Shown here piece by piece: positions 54,606 to 62,636 of a DNA stretch of 64,000 nucleotides. Within the stretch, counting starts at the first letter, position 1. Each line of letters begins with the position of its first letter. Location of the stretch: positions 4,037,001-4,101,000 of the forward strand of contig NZ_CP152052.1 of the NCBI RefSeq assembly GCF_038637725.1. The letters run 5' to 3'. Source of the stretch: Psychrobacillus sp. FSL H8-0483 (GTDB lineage Bacteria > Bacillota > Bacilli > Bacillales_A > Planococcaceae). Both the position numbers and the translations under genes were made by a program. The notes under the pieces are model-generated. The model searched no databases, was not told the DNA's origin, and was given only the letters and a program-made list of their open reading frames with translations.

Positions 54606-56408
54606 TCAATCTACTTTACTAATCATTTCATCATATACAATTTGAAGTTTGTCTAAAATCATTTGTAAATCCTTGTTGCTATATAAAGCTCCGAGGGCAT
54701 TTAATATTTCCGATTCATTTAATTCTTCAATTGATATAGTTTCAGTGTGAATACGAGTATATTTGGCTTCTTGTTTAAGTCCTTTTTTGTTAAAATTAAT
54801 GCCCTTTTCTTTAATATTCTCCATCAATAGAACACGTTTATCTGCTTCAATTGGACCTATTTCTAACGTAAAGTACAGCGAACCTAAATGAATATCCATC
54901 CAAAATAGAAATGGTCCATTATCCCACCACCATTTTTCTCTTGTTTCTCCTAAGTTTTCTTTAAACGCGTCAAACAAAGGAATTTTAAATGATAGATTTC
55001 GTGCTGATACTCGATAATGATTTTCAGGGATGTTTTTAGATACCATCCATTTTTTAAATGCATTTTTAACTTGTATCTTTTGTTCATCTAATGAAGGGTT
55101 TTCCATCACAGGAGGAACTATTTCTTCTTTTATCAGACTTTGACTATTTAACACTGTAGCTACTTGCTTACGCAACAATGTAAATTCTGAACTATTATAT
55201 AAATCTACCATTACCTGTGTAAGTTCAATCATATCATCCCATTTGTTTACATCCATCTTTTGTGTGAAAAATCGTGTATAACGAGATTTTTCTAATTTTG
55301 AACTTTCTTTAATCGACAACCCGACTTTTTCTAGTTTTTCAAGTAGTGAAAGACGCCCACCAAATTCCATTGGTCCTATTTCTGCAATAAGACACAAGCG
55401 ATTATCATTTGTTCGATCAAACCAAACGATTATTCCTTTTCTTAACCAATAATTTGGTTCTCTTAATGGAATTTGTCCAATAGAATCCCATTCAGGTGGA
55501 AGTAAATTTGGAATAGTTGGATGTGCATTATAAAGAACATCTTCCTTAAACTGTTGACGAATAAAATGTTCAAAGCTATAGGATAGGATATTTTTACCGT
55601 GGTTGAAAATATAGTTAATAGTATTTTTATACTTCGCCATAAACTCAAATTGATATCCTAAATCAAATTGCAATTGTTTATTAAAAATAGATGTTTTTTC
55701 AAATAGCGTTTGAATTGTTGGTCTATGATTACTATATATCTCTATTGCTTGCATTATTTGATCTTGATTTGGATAAAATTTTTCTCTTAACATTTGATTA
55801 TAATCTTCAATAAATGTATAAACATTATCGCTTAATTGATCCCTATATAACATAAGAACTATATGTAAAATCGATTCAATACGTTCATAAGTAAGAATAA
55901 AATATTGTTGATTAGAAGGCTCTTCTCCATCAAGTGTTAAATAAATCGGAATGATTGTAAAATCTTTAAAAATATTTTGTATATAAATTAAATAATCATC
56001 TAACTGATTTTTCGATTCTGTAGAATAAAATTTATTTTCAATCAGAAATACAGATTTCAATTGTTGATTTACTATAAGTAAATCGATAAATCGATTATTA
56101 TCGGTTTTAACTTCACGATATACATGACTTTCTATTAATGAATGATTAAGAATTTCACCTACTGCTTCATATTGTAATTTATCGCCATTTTCATCTATTA
56201 AGATCAGGTGTTCAAGCATTTTACGTAAGAAATAATCACGTAAGCCATGATTTTCTTTCGGGTCTAGCAGCCACGCCAAAATATTCGAATGACGGATTTC
56301 ATAGTTTTCTAATTTTAAGATTTTTAATGCATTGAACGAGTTCACTTGCTGATTGAGTTGCTGAAAGGTTTTATCATTTTCTAACTCAAATAAATCTCGA
56401 CTTTCCAT
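54606..56408 (-). CDS. PD-(D/E)XK nuclease-family protein with duplicated C-terminal domain
   Basis: 600 residues. The N-terminal half has the PDDEXK_4-like core: EIRHSNILAWLLDP (37-50) and the nuclease motif Asp109 (RFIDLLIV) with Glu124-x-Lys126 (FLIENKF), then NQLDDYL. The C-terminal half contains two copies of an unfamiliar domain: EIGPMEFGGRLSLLEKLE (343-360) with SRYTR 30 residues on, and EIGPIEADKRVLLMENIK (516-533) with AKYTR at the same spacing. Acts as a DNA endonuclease by fold inference only. It is a lone gene bracketed by 42-bp direct repeats, suggesting a mobile or exchangeable cassette; a defence role is possible. Confidence 0.8.
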   Translation of the reverse strand: MESRDLFELENDKTFQQLNQQVNSFNALKILKLENYEIRHSNILAWLLDPKENHGLRDYFLRKMLEHLILIDENGDKLQYEAVGEILNHSLIESHVYREVKTDNNRFIDLLIVNQQLKSVFLIENKFYSTESKNQLDDYLIYIQNIFKDFTIIPIYLTLDGEEPSNQQYFILTYERIESILHIVLMLYRDQLSDNVYTFIEDYNQMLREKFYPNQDQIMQAIEIYSNHRPTIQTLFEKTSIFNKQLQFDLGYQFEFMAKYKNTINYIFNHGKNILSYSFEHFIRQQFKEDVLYNAHPTIPNLLPPEWDSIGQIPLREPNYWLRKGIIVWFDRTNDNRLCLIAEIGPMEFGGRLSLLEKLEKVGLSIKESSKLEKSRYTRFFTQKMDVNKWDDMIELTQVMVDLYNSSEFTLLRKQVATVLNSQSLIKEEIVPPVMENPSLDEQKIQVKNAFKKWMVSKNIPENHYRVSARNLSFKIPLFDAFKENLGETREKWWWDNGPFLFWMDIHLGSLYFTLEIGPIEADKRVLLMENIKEKGINFNKKGLKQEAKYTRIHTETISIEELNESEILNALGALYSNKDLQMILDKLQIVYDEMISKVD

Positions 56409-56464
56409 CTAATTTCACTCCTACACTTCACTTTTCTTTGACTACTTCTTATAAAAATACACTT

Positions 56465-56506
56465 ACTTATGATAAGGTTCCCCGTGGTGTATCTAAGTGA
56501 GGTTTT
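56465..56506. repeat. 42-bp direct repeat, copy B (upstream of the nuclease gene)
   Basis: ACTTATGATAAGGTTCCCCG then TGGTGTATCTAAGTGAGGTTTT, 39 of 42 bases identical to copy A at 54548-54589, same orientation. It lies 57 nt upstream of the nuclease start codon. Confidence 0.85.
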
Positions 56507-56879
56507 TCTTATTCATTTAAGAAATTTTCCTAATGAAATAATAATTTTTAATATACTTTATGTATAAATTAACAGTGACCGGTTCGTCTCCATTTCAGAA
56601 ATCGGTCACTTAAACCCTTTAAAGTTGCCGCTTTTGCTCTTTTTCCATGATTCAGGCTTCTACCCCATCCAAAAACAACAATCATTTAGAAAACAGCCTT
56701 TTTTTTAAACCCTAAACGTTTTTCCTATTAGTAGCACAATTTTTTCGAAACATAGTTTTATCAGGAACACTTCTGAACCATAGAAGGATAGCAAAGCAAG
56801 TAACAATTCTGATACAGCAGCCTCTGATAGGTTGTTATATACAGAATAGGAAAGAAATTTTTTCAAATTCCCTAGTTCA
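56507..56879. other. Intergenic region with a stem-loop
   Basis: A hairpin with arms AGTGACCG (56574-56581) and CGGTCACT (56603-56610) is present. Nothing else in the stretch is recognisable, and no gene is supported. Confidence 0.4.
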
Positions 56880-57251
56880 TTATTTTAGATGTTCATTTAG
56901 AACGTTCTCTTCCAAGATATCAAATGTATCGCCATACACTTTGATAATATGCTTTTCTCCCCATGTACATAGCGAATTTAAGATACCTTGTAAGCTCCAT
57001 CCATATTCACTTAGCTCATACTCCACTTTTGGTGGAATTTGATTATAAACAATTCTATTAATGACTCCATCTTCCTCTAATTCGCGTAATTGTTGGGTTA
57101 ACATCTTCTGTGTAATATCTGGCATAAGACGTTTCAATTCACTTGTTCGTTTCTTCCCGTGTGTTAAATGGCATAGAATCACACATTTCCACTTTCCTCC
57201 TATCACCTCTAGCGTCGCTTCTACTGAAATATTGTATTTCTTTTTCTTCAT
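56880..57251 (-). CDS. HxlR-family transcriptional regulator (YtcD-like)
   Basis: 123 residues with the HxlR/DUF24 winged helix: LEVIGGKWKCVILCHLTHGKKRTSELKRLMPDITQKMLTQQLRELEEDG. Two cysteines (about 23 and 27) lie in the first helices and could serve as redox sensors, as in other family members, but this is not shown. The gene is divergent from an MFS/aldo-keto reductase pair, the arrangement of Bacillus subtilis ytcD-ytbD-ytbE. A 12-5-12 palindrome in the intergenic region is its probable operator. GGAGGAAA precedes the ATG. Confidence 0.9.
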   Translation of the reverse strand: MKKKKYNISVEATLEVIGGKWKCVILCHLTHGKKRTSELKRLMPDITQKMLTQQLRELEEDGVINRIVYNQIPPKVEYELSEYGWSLQGILNSLCTWGEKHIIKVYGDTFDILEENVLNEHLK

Positions 57252-57276
57252 ATATATTTCCTCCTCATGTATAGGA

Positions 57277-57305
57277 ACTTAAAAGTACCTATAGTACTTT
57301 TAAGT
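57277..57305. promoter_or_regulatory. Operator palindrome between the HxlR and MFS genes
   Basis: Perfect inverted repeat ACTTAAAAGTAC-CTATA-GTACTTTTAAGT, 26 nt upstream of the HxlR start and 127 nt upstream of the MFS start. Best candidate for the HxlR protein site. Confidence 0.7.
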
Positions 57306-57431
57306 GCGTACTTCTCTATTTATTTCATATGTATCATAATAGCATTTATCGGTTGAGTTTTAATGTAATTATTTTTAGTTTACTTAAAACAAGATCGTTC
57401 ATACATTACCAAATTATTAAGGAGGAGAAAA

Positions 57432-58643
57432 ATGTCTTTAGATAAAAAACAAAGTACATTAGCACTGTTTGCCTTAGCTATTAGTGCATTTGCAATAGGA
57501 ACAACAGAATTTATCAGTGTAGGCCTATTACCATTAATAGCGAATGATTTACAAATTTCTGTTACGACAGCAGGCTTAACAGTTTCCTTATATGCATTAG
57601 GAGTAACATTTGGGGCACCGATTCTAACATCCATTACCTCTAGTATGTCACGAAAGTCATTACTACTTTGGATTATGGTTATTTTTATTATAGGTAATAG
57701 TATTGCTGCAAGTGCGACAAGCACTGGTGTGTTACTTGTTGCTCGTGTTATTTCTGCCTTTTCACATGGAGTCTTTATGTCCATTGGCTCTACCATCGCT
57801 GCAGATTTAGTACCGGAAAATCGAAGAGCTAGTGCCATATCCATTATGTTTTCAGGACTCACGGTAGCCACTGTAACAGGTGTACCATTGGGAACATTTA
57901 TTGGACAACAATTTGGTTGGAGAATGGCCTTTATCATCATCATTGTCATCGGAGTTACAGCCTTAATCGCGAATAGTATCCTGATTCCATCTAGTTTACG
58001 AAAAGGTACTCGTACAACGTTTCGTGATCAGTTCAAATTAGTGACAAATGGTCGCTTATTACTTTTATTTATGATTACTGCCTTAGGTTATGGAGGAACA
58101 TTCGTTGTCTTTACTTATCTATCACCGATGCTACAGGAAATAACAGGATATAAAGAAGGAACAGTTGCTGTGATTCTTCTTGTATATGGTATTGCGATCG
58201 CTATTGGCAACATGGTAGGTGGAAAGCTTTCTAATCACAATCCGATTAGAGCATTATTTTACATGTTTATTGTACAAGCGGTGATACTATTTATCCTGAT
58301 GTTTACGGCACCATTTAAAATAGCAGGATTGATTACCATTTTCTTAATGGGGGTTCTAGCTTTTATGAATGTGCCGGGATTACAAGTGTATGTAGTCATG
58401 TTAGCAGAACGATTTGTACCTACTGGAGTAGATATGGCGTCGGCCATCAATATTGCTGCATTTAACGCTGGAATTGCAATTGGATCCTACTTAGGTGGTA
58501 TTGTCACAGACTCTATTGGACTGATTCACACCTCTTGGGTAGGAGCACTTATGGTACTGATAGCTGCCATCCTTGCAGGTTGGAGTGCATCCCTTGAAAG
58601 AAAAGACCAAAAAGGGGATAAATTGAAGGAGGTTGTTTCCTAA
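57432..58643 (+). CDS. MFS efflux transporter (YtbD-like, DHA1 family)
   Basis: 403 residues, twelve membrane segments. FAIGTTEFISVGLLPLIANDL at the N-terminus, the motif RVISAFSHGVFMSIGSTIA and SGLTVATVTGVPLGTFIGQ are typical of the AraJ/DHA1-type exporters. AAGGAGGAG precedes the ATG. It lies 75 nt before the aldo/keto reductase gene and is divergent from the HxlR gene; the three likely form a toxic-carbonyl or drug response unit. Confidence 0.9.
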   Translation: MSLDKKQSTLALFALAISAFAIGTTEFISVGLLPLIANDLQISVTTAGLTVSLYALGVTFGAPILTSITSSMSRKSLLLWIMVIFIIGNSIAASATSTGVLLVARVISAFSHGVFMSIGSTIAADLVPENRRASAISIMFSGLTVATVTGVPLGTFIGQQFGWRMAFIIIIVIGVTALIANSILIPSSLRKGTRTTFRDQFKLVTNGRLLLLFMITALGYGGTFVVFTYLSPMLQEITGYKEGTVAVILLVYGIAIAIGNMVGGKLSNHNPIRALFYMFIVQAVILFILMFTAPFKIAGLITIFLMGVLAFMNVPGLQVYVVMLAERFVPTGVDMASAINIAAFNAGIAIGSYLGGIVTDSIGLIHTSWVGALMVLIAAILAGWSASLERKDQKGDKLKEVVS

Positions 58644-58717
58644 GTAGTAAATGTGTGAAATTACCAAATATAGAACGATCTCATTTCTCATAATAAAAAT
58701 TTGGAGGTTTATTTATA

Positions 58718-59560
58718 ATGATTAAAAACATACAAGATACAACTACTTTGCATAATGGTGTAAAAATGCCTTGGTTTGGAATTGGGGTTTTTAAAGTAGA
58801 AGAGGGCCCTGAACTGGTTAATGCCGTTAAATTTGCAATTAAACATGGGTATCGTAGTGTTGATACAGCAGCTATTTATGAAAATGAAGAAGGAGTTGGA
58901 CAAGCTATTCGAGAAGGGATAAATGAAGCTGGTATCCCAAGAGAAGAACTATTTATAACATCGAAAGTTTGGAATTCTGACTTAGGTTACGAATCAACTT
59001 TATTAGCTTATGAAACAAGCCTAAAGAAACTTGATCTTGAGTATTTAGATTTATACCTTATTCACTGGCCAGTAGAAGGTAAATTTAAGGAAGCTTGGCG
59101 TGCATTAGAGACTCTTTATAAAGAAGGAAGAGTAAAGGCTATTGGAGTAAGTAACTTCCAAGTCCACCATCTGGAGGACTTAATGAACGATGCTGAAATT
59201 AAACCGATGGTCAACCAGGTAGAATACCATCCACGTTTAACTCAGAAAGAAATTCAAGCCTTTTGTCAAGAACATGGAATTCAGTTAGAAGCTTGGTCAC
59301 CATTAATGCAAGGTCAATTATTAGATAATCTAGTATTACAAGAAATTGCAAATAAGTATAACAAGACCATTGCCCAAATTATTTTACGATGGGATTTACA
59401 AAATGGTGTTGTAACCATTCCAAAATCCACGAAGGAATATCGAATTGTTGAGAACCCAACTGTATTTGACTTCGAACTAACAAAAGAAGAGATGCAGCGA
59501 ATTGATGAGCTAAATCAAAATCATCGAGTAGGACCAGACCCTGACAACTTTGATTTTTAA
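58718..59560 (+). CDS. Aldo/keto reductase (YtbE-like)
   Basis: 280 residues, (beta/alpha)8 fold. The catalytic tetrad is visible: Asp49 (SVDTAAIYENEEGVG), Tyr54, Lys83 (ITSKVW) and His116 (LIHWP). NADPH-binding IPKSTKEYRIVEN is at the C-terminus. These enzymes reduce methylglyoxal and other aldehydes. It is the second gene of the MFS/AKR pair (YtbD/YtbE-like). GGAGG lies upstream of the ATG. Confidence 0.93.
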   Translation: MIKNIQDTTTLHNGVKMPWFGIGVFKVEEGPELVNAVKFAIKHGYRSVDTAAIYENEEGVGQAIREGINEAGIPREELFITSKVWNSDLGYESTLLAYETSLKKLDLEYLDLYLIHWPVEGKFKEAWRALETLYKEGRVKAIGVSNFQVHHLEDLMNDAEIKPMVNQVEYHPRLTQKEIQAFCQEHGIQLEAWSPLMQGQLLDNLVLQEIANKYNKTIAQIILRWDLQNGVVTIPKSTKEYRIVENPTVFDFELTKEEMQRIDELNQNHRVGPDPDNFDF

Positions 59561-59613
59561 ATAAAATAGGGCATAAGATAACATAAAAAAACAGACATTT
59601 TTCCTCTAATAAA

Positions 59614-59725
59614 TGAACTGCACCCCATTTTTAGACACATCTATCAATTGGAGGTGTAGTTTTTTATGGATAAATATACTTTAGAACAAAATTAGCTGCT
59701 GTTCATGAGTTATAAACTTGGTTTT
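59614..59725 (+). pseudogene. IS3/IS150-family remnant: left end and OrfA start
   Basis: TGAACTGCACCCCATTTTTA is the left terminal inverted repeat, followed by GGAGG and ATG 59666. The frame MDKYTLEQ then breaks one base later; restoring it gives KLAAVHE, the start of an IS3-family OrfA. The rest of the element, including the second end, is missing. Confidence 0.75.
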
Positions 59726-59776
59726 ACAGTTTTCTTACCAACATAGCATAATTTCATGAAGCACAATGCTTAATTG

Positions 59777-59812
59777 TCAAAGTGAACGTCTAATGTATTC
59801 CGTTCACTTTGA
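59777..59812. other. Perfect 12-bp hairpin
   Basis: TCAAAGTGAACG (59777-59788) and CGTTCACTTTGA (59801-59812), followed by TTTTAAAA. Terminator-like, but no gene ends just before it. Confidence 0.5.
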
Positions 59813-59830
59813 TTTTAAAAACCGCACTTA

Positions 59831-59850
59831 CTTATGATATGGTTCACCTC
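59831..59850. repeat. Partial copy of the 42-bp repeat
   Basis: ACTTATGATATGGTTCACCT shares the first half of the 42-bp repeat that flanks the nuclease gene (18 of 20 bases, with the second half lost). Confidence 0.45.
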
Positions 59851-60134
59851 AACATGGATACTAGCGACTTTTTTCAAACGCTCAAAAAGATAAGAATAGA
59901 AAAATATCAATTTTCTACCAATATATATCCATTAGTAAGGTGACAAACTATGATGCCTATAAATACATTCTACTTGGTAGTGAAAAGCGTTTCCGCTTAT
60001 TTCAGAAACGTCCCCGTTATTTTGAGTACATGTCTTAACATTCCTTATGTACTGTTCCCCGTTATAAAACAATATGAGGTTATCTTATGACGGTTTCAGA
60101 AATTCTTTTTCTTAACTAATACAATTTACTCAAT

Positions 60135-60180
60135 ATCTATTTCTATTTCTATTTCTATTTCTATTTCTATTTCTATTTCC
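60135..60180. repeat. Hexanucleotide tandem repeat (TATTTC)n
   Basis: About seven and a half copies of TATTTC (TCTATT read from 60136) in an unbroken run. It lies 16-60 nt downstream of the zinc-ribbon gene's stop codon. Such runs are prone to slippage. Confidence 0.85.
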
Positions 60181-60195
60181 ATCTTTCCAGCTTAT

Positions 60196-60429
60196 TTAAA
60201 TTTCTAACGAACATGCCTGCAAAAATTTTGGGAAACCCATTTCCATACACTTTCCTTTTACAAACTCCTTCATCTCTTCTACGGATATATTTTTTTGAGT
60301 AAACTCTCCTTCCTGATAACAATGCTTACAATACGATGAGCTTTTTTCAGAATTTCTTTCAGTACCTCTATCTTCTGATTTCTTAATTGGCATGGAACAG
60401 CTTTGGCATTTTTTATATTCTTTCATCAT
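60196..60429 (-). CDS. Zinc-ribbon domain protein (PF12674-like)
   Basis: 77 residues. The putative zinc ribbon uses CQSC (about 8-11) and CKHC (33-36), with a methionine-rich and acidic tail (SVEEMKEFVKGKCMEMG). GGAGGAAC precedes the ATG pair; the second ATG at 60426 has better spacing and may be the start. The family is annotated as putative zinc ribbon; function unknown. It lies just after a frameshifted small gene on the same strand. Confidence 0.85.
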   Translation of the reverse strand: MMKEYKKCQSCSMPIKKSEDRGTERNSEKSSSYCKHCYQEGEFTQKNISVEEMKEFVKGKCMEMGFPKFLQACSLEI

Positions 60430-60443
60430 AGTTCCTCCACATT

Positions 60444-60688
60444 TTATCCATTCTGCCCTAGTACTTTATAATTTTTTTTAATTCTTTTTAATTGAGGTGC
60501 TGTAAGTTCATTTTCTCTTCGCTTTAACAAAGTTAAAAATGCTTCTTTTTATCCTTATTAGATAAGTTTTGTATAACTTCTTTTATACCTTCAAGATTAT
60601 GATTGTTAACTAACTCCTGTGCTAGTTCAATATTTGGTTCTTCATCACGACGTTGTAACTTCGAAGCTAACTTAGGTACTATCGTCAT
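60444..60688 (-). pseudogene. Frameshifted small gene, conserved-looking
   Basis: From ATG 60688 the frame reads MTIVPKLASKLQRRDEEPNI and onward to IQNLSNKDKKKHF then stops at 60533. Adding one base in the run of five A near 60535 restores a continuous 82-residue protein (KKEAFLTLLKRRENELTAPQ) that ends at TAA 60444. The protein is unknown to me. It precedes the zinc-ribbon gene by 15 nt. Either a true frameshift, a sequencing error in the A run, or (less likely) programmed slippage. Confidence 0.65.
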
Positions 60689-60965
60689 ATTATCCCTCTT
60701 TTAAGTTGATATCATTCTATTCACATAATATGATATTAATCAGACAATATTATGGATTAAGTTTTACAGTATTTACTGGGACAAAGATTTATAAAAAAGC
60801 AGAAATACACGATTTCCATTTAAGAAAATCGTTTAAAAGAAATCAGCAGAAAAGGGAAGGAACATAAGCTTGGCATGCTTCCTATTGTATCCCCAAAAGA
60901 ACAAAAATCTTCCTATAGCATAATTAATGAGATTACAGTTATCCCTTTATATAAAATTGAAAAAA

Positions 60966-61030
60966 AGAAGTATCAAGAACATTTAGTAGTTCTTGATACC
61001 TCTATAAAAAAAACTGACTATGTGCGTACT
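60966..61030. repeat. Second copy of the hairpin-plus-tail element
   Basis: Hairpin AGAAGTATCAAGAAC / GTTCTTGATACCTCT (60966-61003), then ATAAAAAAAACTGACTATGT. It matches the element at 54485-54550 (hairpin, ATAAAAAAAAC, ACTATGTG) at most positions. In the gap 60689-61129 I see no gene. Confidence 0.7.
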
Positions 61031-61129
61031 AATGGTTTTGTTACTAATACAATTTCCACTAATATTTTTTATTACATTCCTAACCAAATATCGTTTCAAA
61101 GCAGAAACAAACATGATAAAGAATATCTA

Positions 61130-62386
61130 TTAAGCAACATTATTTACATTCTTAATTGCATCACGGTCATTCTTGTATTTAAAACTTACAGCAAAAACGA
61201 TTGCAAGGACGAATGTATATACCGCAAAAACTAACCAGATATTTTGCCAATCCCTCACTCCGTTAATTGTAAAATAATCCACCAGTCTCCCACTAAGAAC
61301 AGCGCCTACATAGGCACCGATTCCGTTGACCATTGTCATGAATAAGCCTTGTGCACTTCCACGAATTCGACGATCCACTTCCCTTTCAACAAACATAGAT
61401 CCGGAAATATTAAAGAAATCAAATGCAGCGCCATATACAATCATTGATAATAGCAATAAGATGACACCAACATTAGATGGATTGCCATAGGCGAAAAGAA
61501 TAAAGCGTAATGTCCACGCCACCATACTCAACAACATTACCGTCTTAATTCCAAATTTACGTAAGAAAAAAGGAATGGCAAGAATAAAGAACACTTCAGC
61601 AATTTGTCCCATTGATAATAAAATGGCTGGATATTTAACAACAAGACTGTCTTTATAGTTAGCGATTGACGCAAAATCATGTAAAAATGGATCAGCAAAT
61701 ACAAGGTTAATTTGCAACGCAGCACCTAGCAGCATAGCAAAACTGAAAAAGATAGCCATTCTCTTTTGCTTAAATAATACGAAAGCATCTAGACCTAAAA
61801 GACTTACTAACGACTTATCCTTTTTGACATTTGATGTTGGATTATCTGGCAGTGTAAATGAATAAAGTGCAAGTAAGAAGGAGGCCCCCGCAGCCATGTA
61901 AAGCTGGATATTACTTAACTCAAGTCCACCAAGACTAATTACCCACATTGCAAGAATAAAACTAATTGTTCCAAAAACACGAACAGAAGGGAAGTCTTTC
62001 GTTGTATCAAGCCCTTCTTTTTCTAAGCAAAAATATGAAATCGTATAAGATAAAGAAATCGTCGGCATGTAAACCATTGCGTTTAAAAGCATAGCCCAAA
62101 ACATAAGATTAGGTTCCGAAATCCCGGCAGCTGAAAATAAAAAAATCGCTCCAAGGAAATGGCAAATTCCATATAATCTATTTGCCTTTATCCAACGATC
62201 TGCAATAATCCCTACAAGAGTTGGCATTAGAAGAGAAGCAAGTCCTATTGTGCTATAAACACCTCCAACTTGTGTGCCGGAAAAATGCAAAGTATTGAAC
62301 ATATATGAGCCAAGTGTAACAAGCCAACATCCCCAAATAAAAAACTGAAGAGACATCATAATTTTAAGTCGTGATTTTATAGTCAT
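61130..62386 (-). CDS. MFS nucleoside transporter (NupG-type)
   Basis: 418 residues from ATG 62386 (GGAGGAAAAA upstream). Twelve membrane segments; LQFFIWGCWLVTLGSYMF, LVGIIADRWIKANRLYGICH and NAMVYMPTISLSYTISYFCLE are characteristic of NupG/XapB nucleoside:H+ symporters. It takes up nucleosides in the membrane. It follows the nucleoside hydrolase gene by 250 nt on the same strand; the guanine riboswitch upstream probably acts on both if transcription reads through. Confidence 0.88.
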   Translation of the reverse strand: MTIKSRLKIMMSLQFFIWGCWLVTLGSYMFNTLHFSGTQVGGVYSTIGLASLLMPTLVGIIADRWIKANRLYGICHFLGAIFLFSAAGISEPNLMFWAMLLNAMVYMPTISLSYTISYFCLEKEGLDTTKDFPSVRVFGTISFILAMWVISLGGLELSNIQLYMAAGASFLLALYSFTLPDNPTSNVKKDKSLVSLLGLDAFVLFKQKRMAIFFSFAMLLGAALQINLVFADPFLHDFASIANYKDSLVVKYPAILLSMGQIAEVFFILAIPFFLRKFGIKTVMLLSMVAWTLRFILFAYGNPSNVGVILLLLSMIVYGAAFDFFNISGSMFVEREVDRRIRGSAQGLFMTMVNGIGAYVGAVLSGRLVDYFTINGVRDWQNIWLVFAVYTFVLAIVFAVSFKYKNDRDAIKNVNNVA

Positions 62387-62636
62387 TTTTTCCTCCAACA
62401 ATGCTTTTTGTGATGAAACTAAATTTTCTAAACTCTTTTTTAAAATCTTGATATTAATTTAGTGCTCCGCTTCAATTATCTGAAAATTCTGTTAATTACA
62501 TCTATAATATTAGTATTTGACTTACTCACACTATAATTTTTTCTATAAAAAATACTATCAATTATATTGATCGTAATACATTAAGAACTTCTCTCTAAAT
62601 GTACTACGATCAATTGTTCACAAACACGAATGTTCT

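Noticed and set aside
60135..60180. CRISPR-like array
   Set aside because: The repeat unit is only 6 bp with no spacers; it is a microsatellite.
60875..61234. 119-codon plus-strand frame
   Set aside because: It runs through the repeated hairpin element and into the 3' end of the NupG-type gene, with no ribosome binding site; product is not protein-like.
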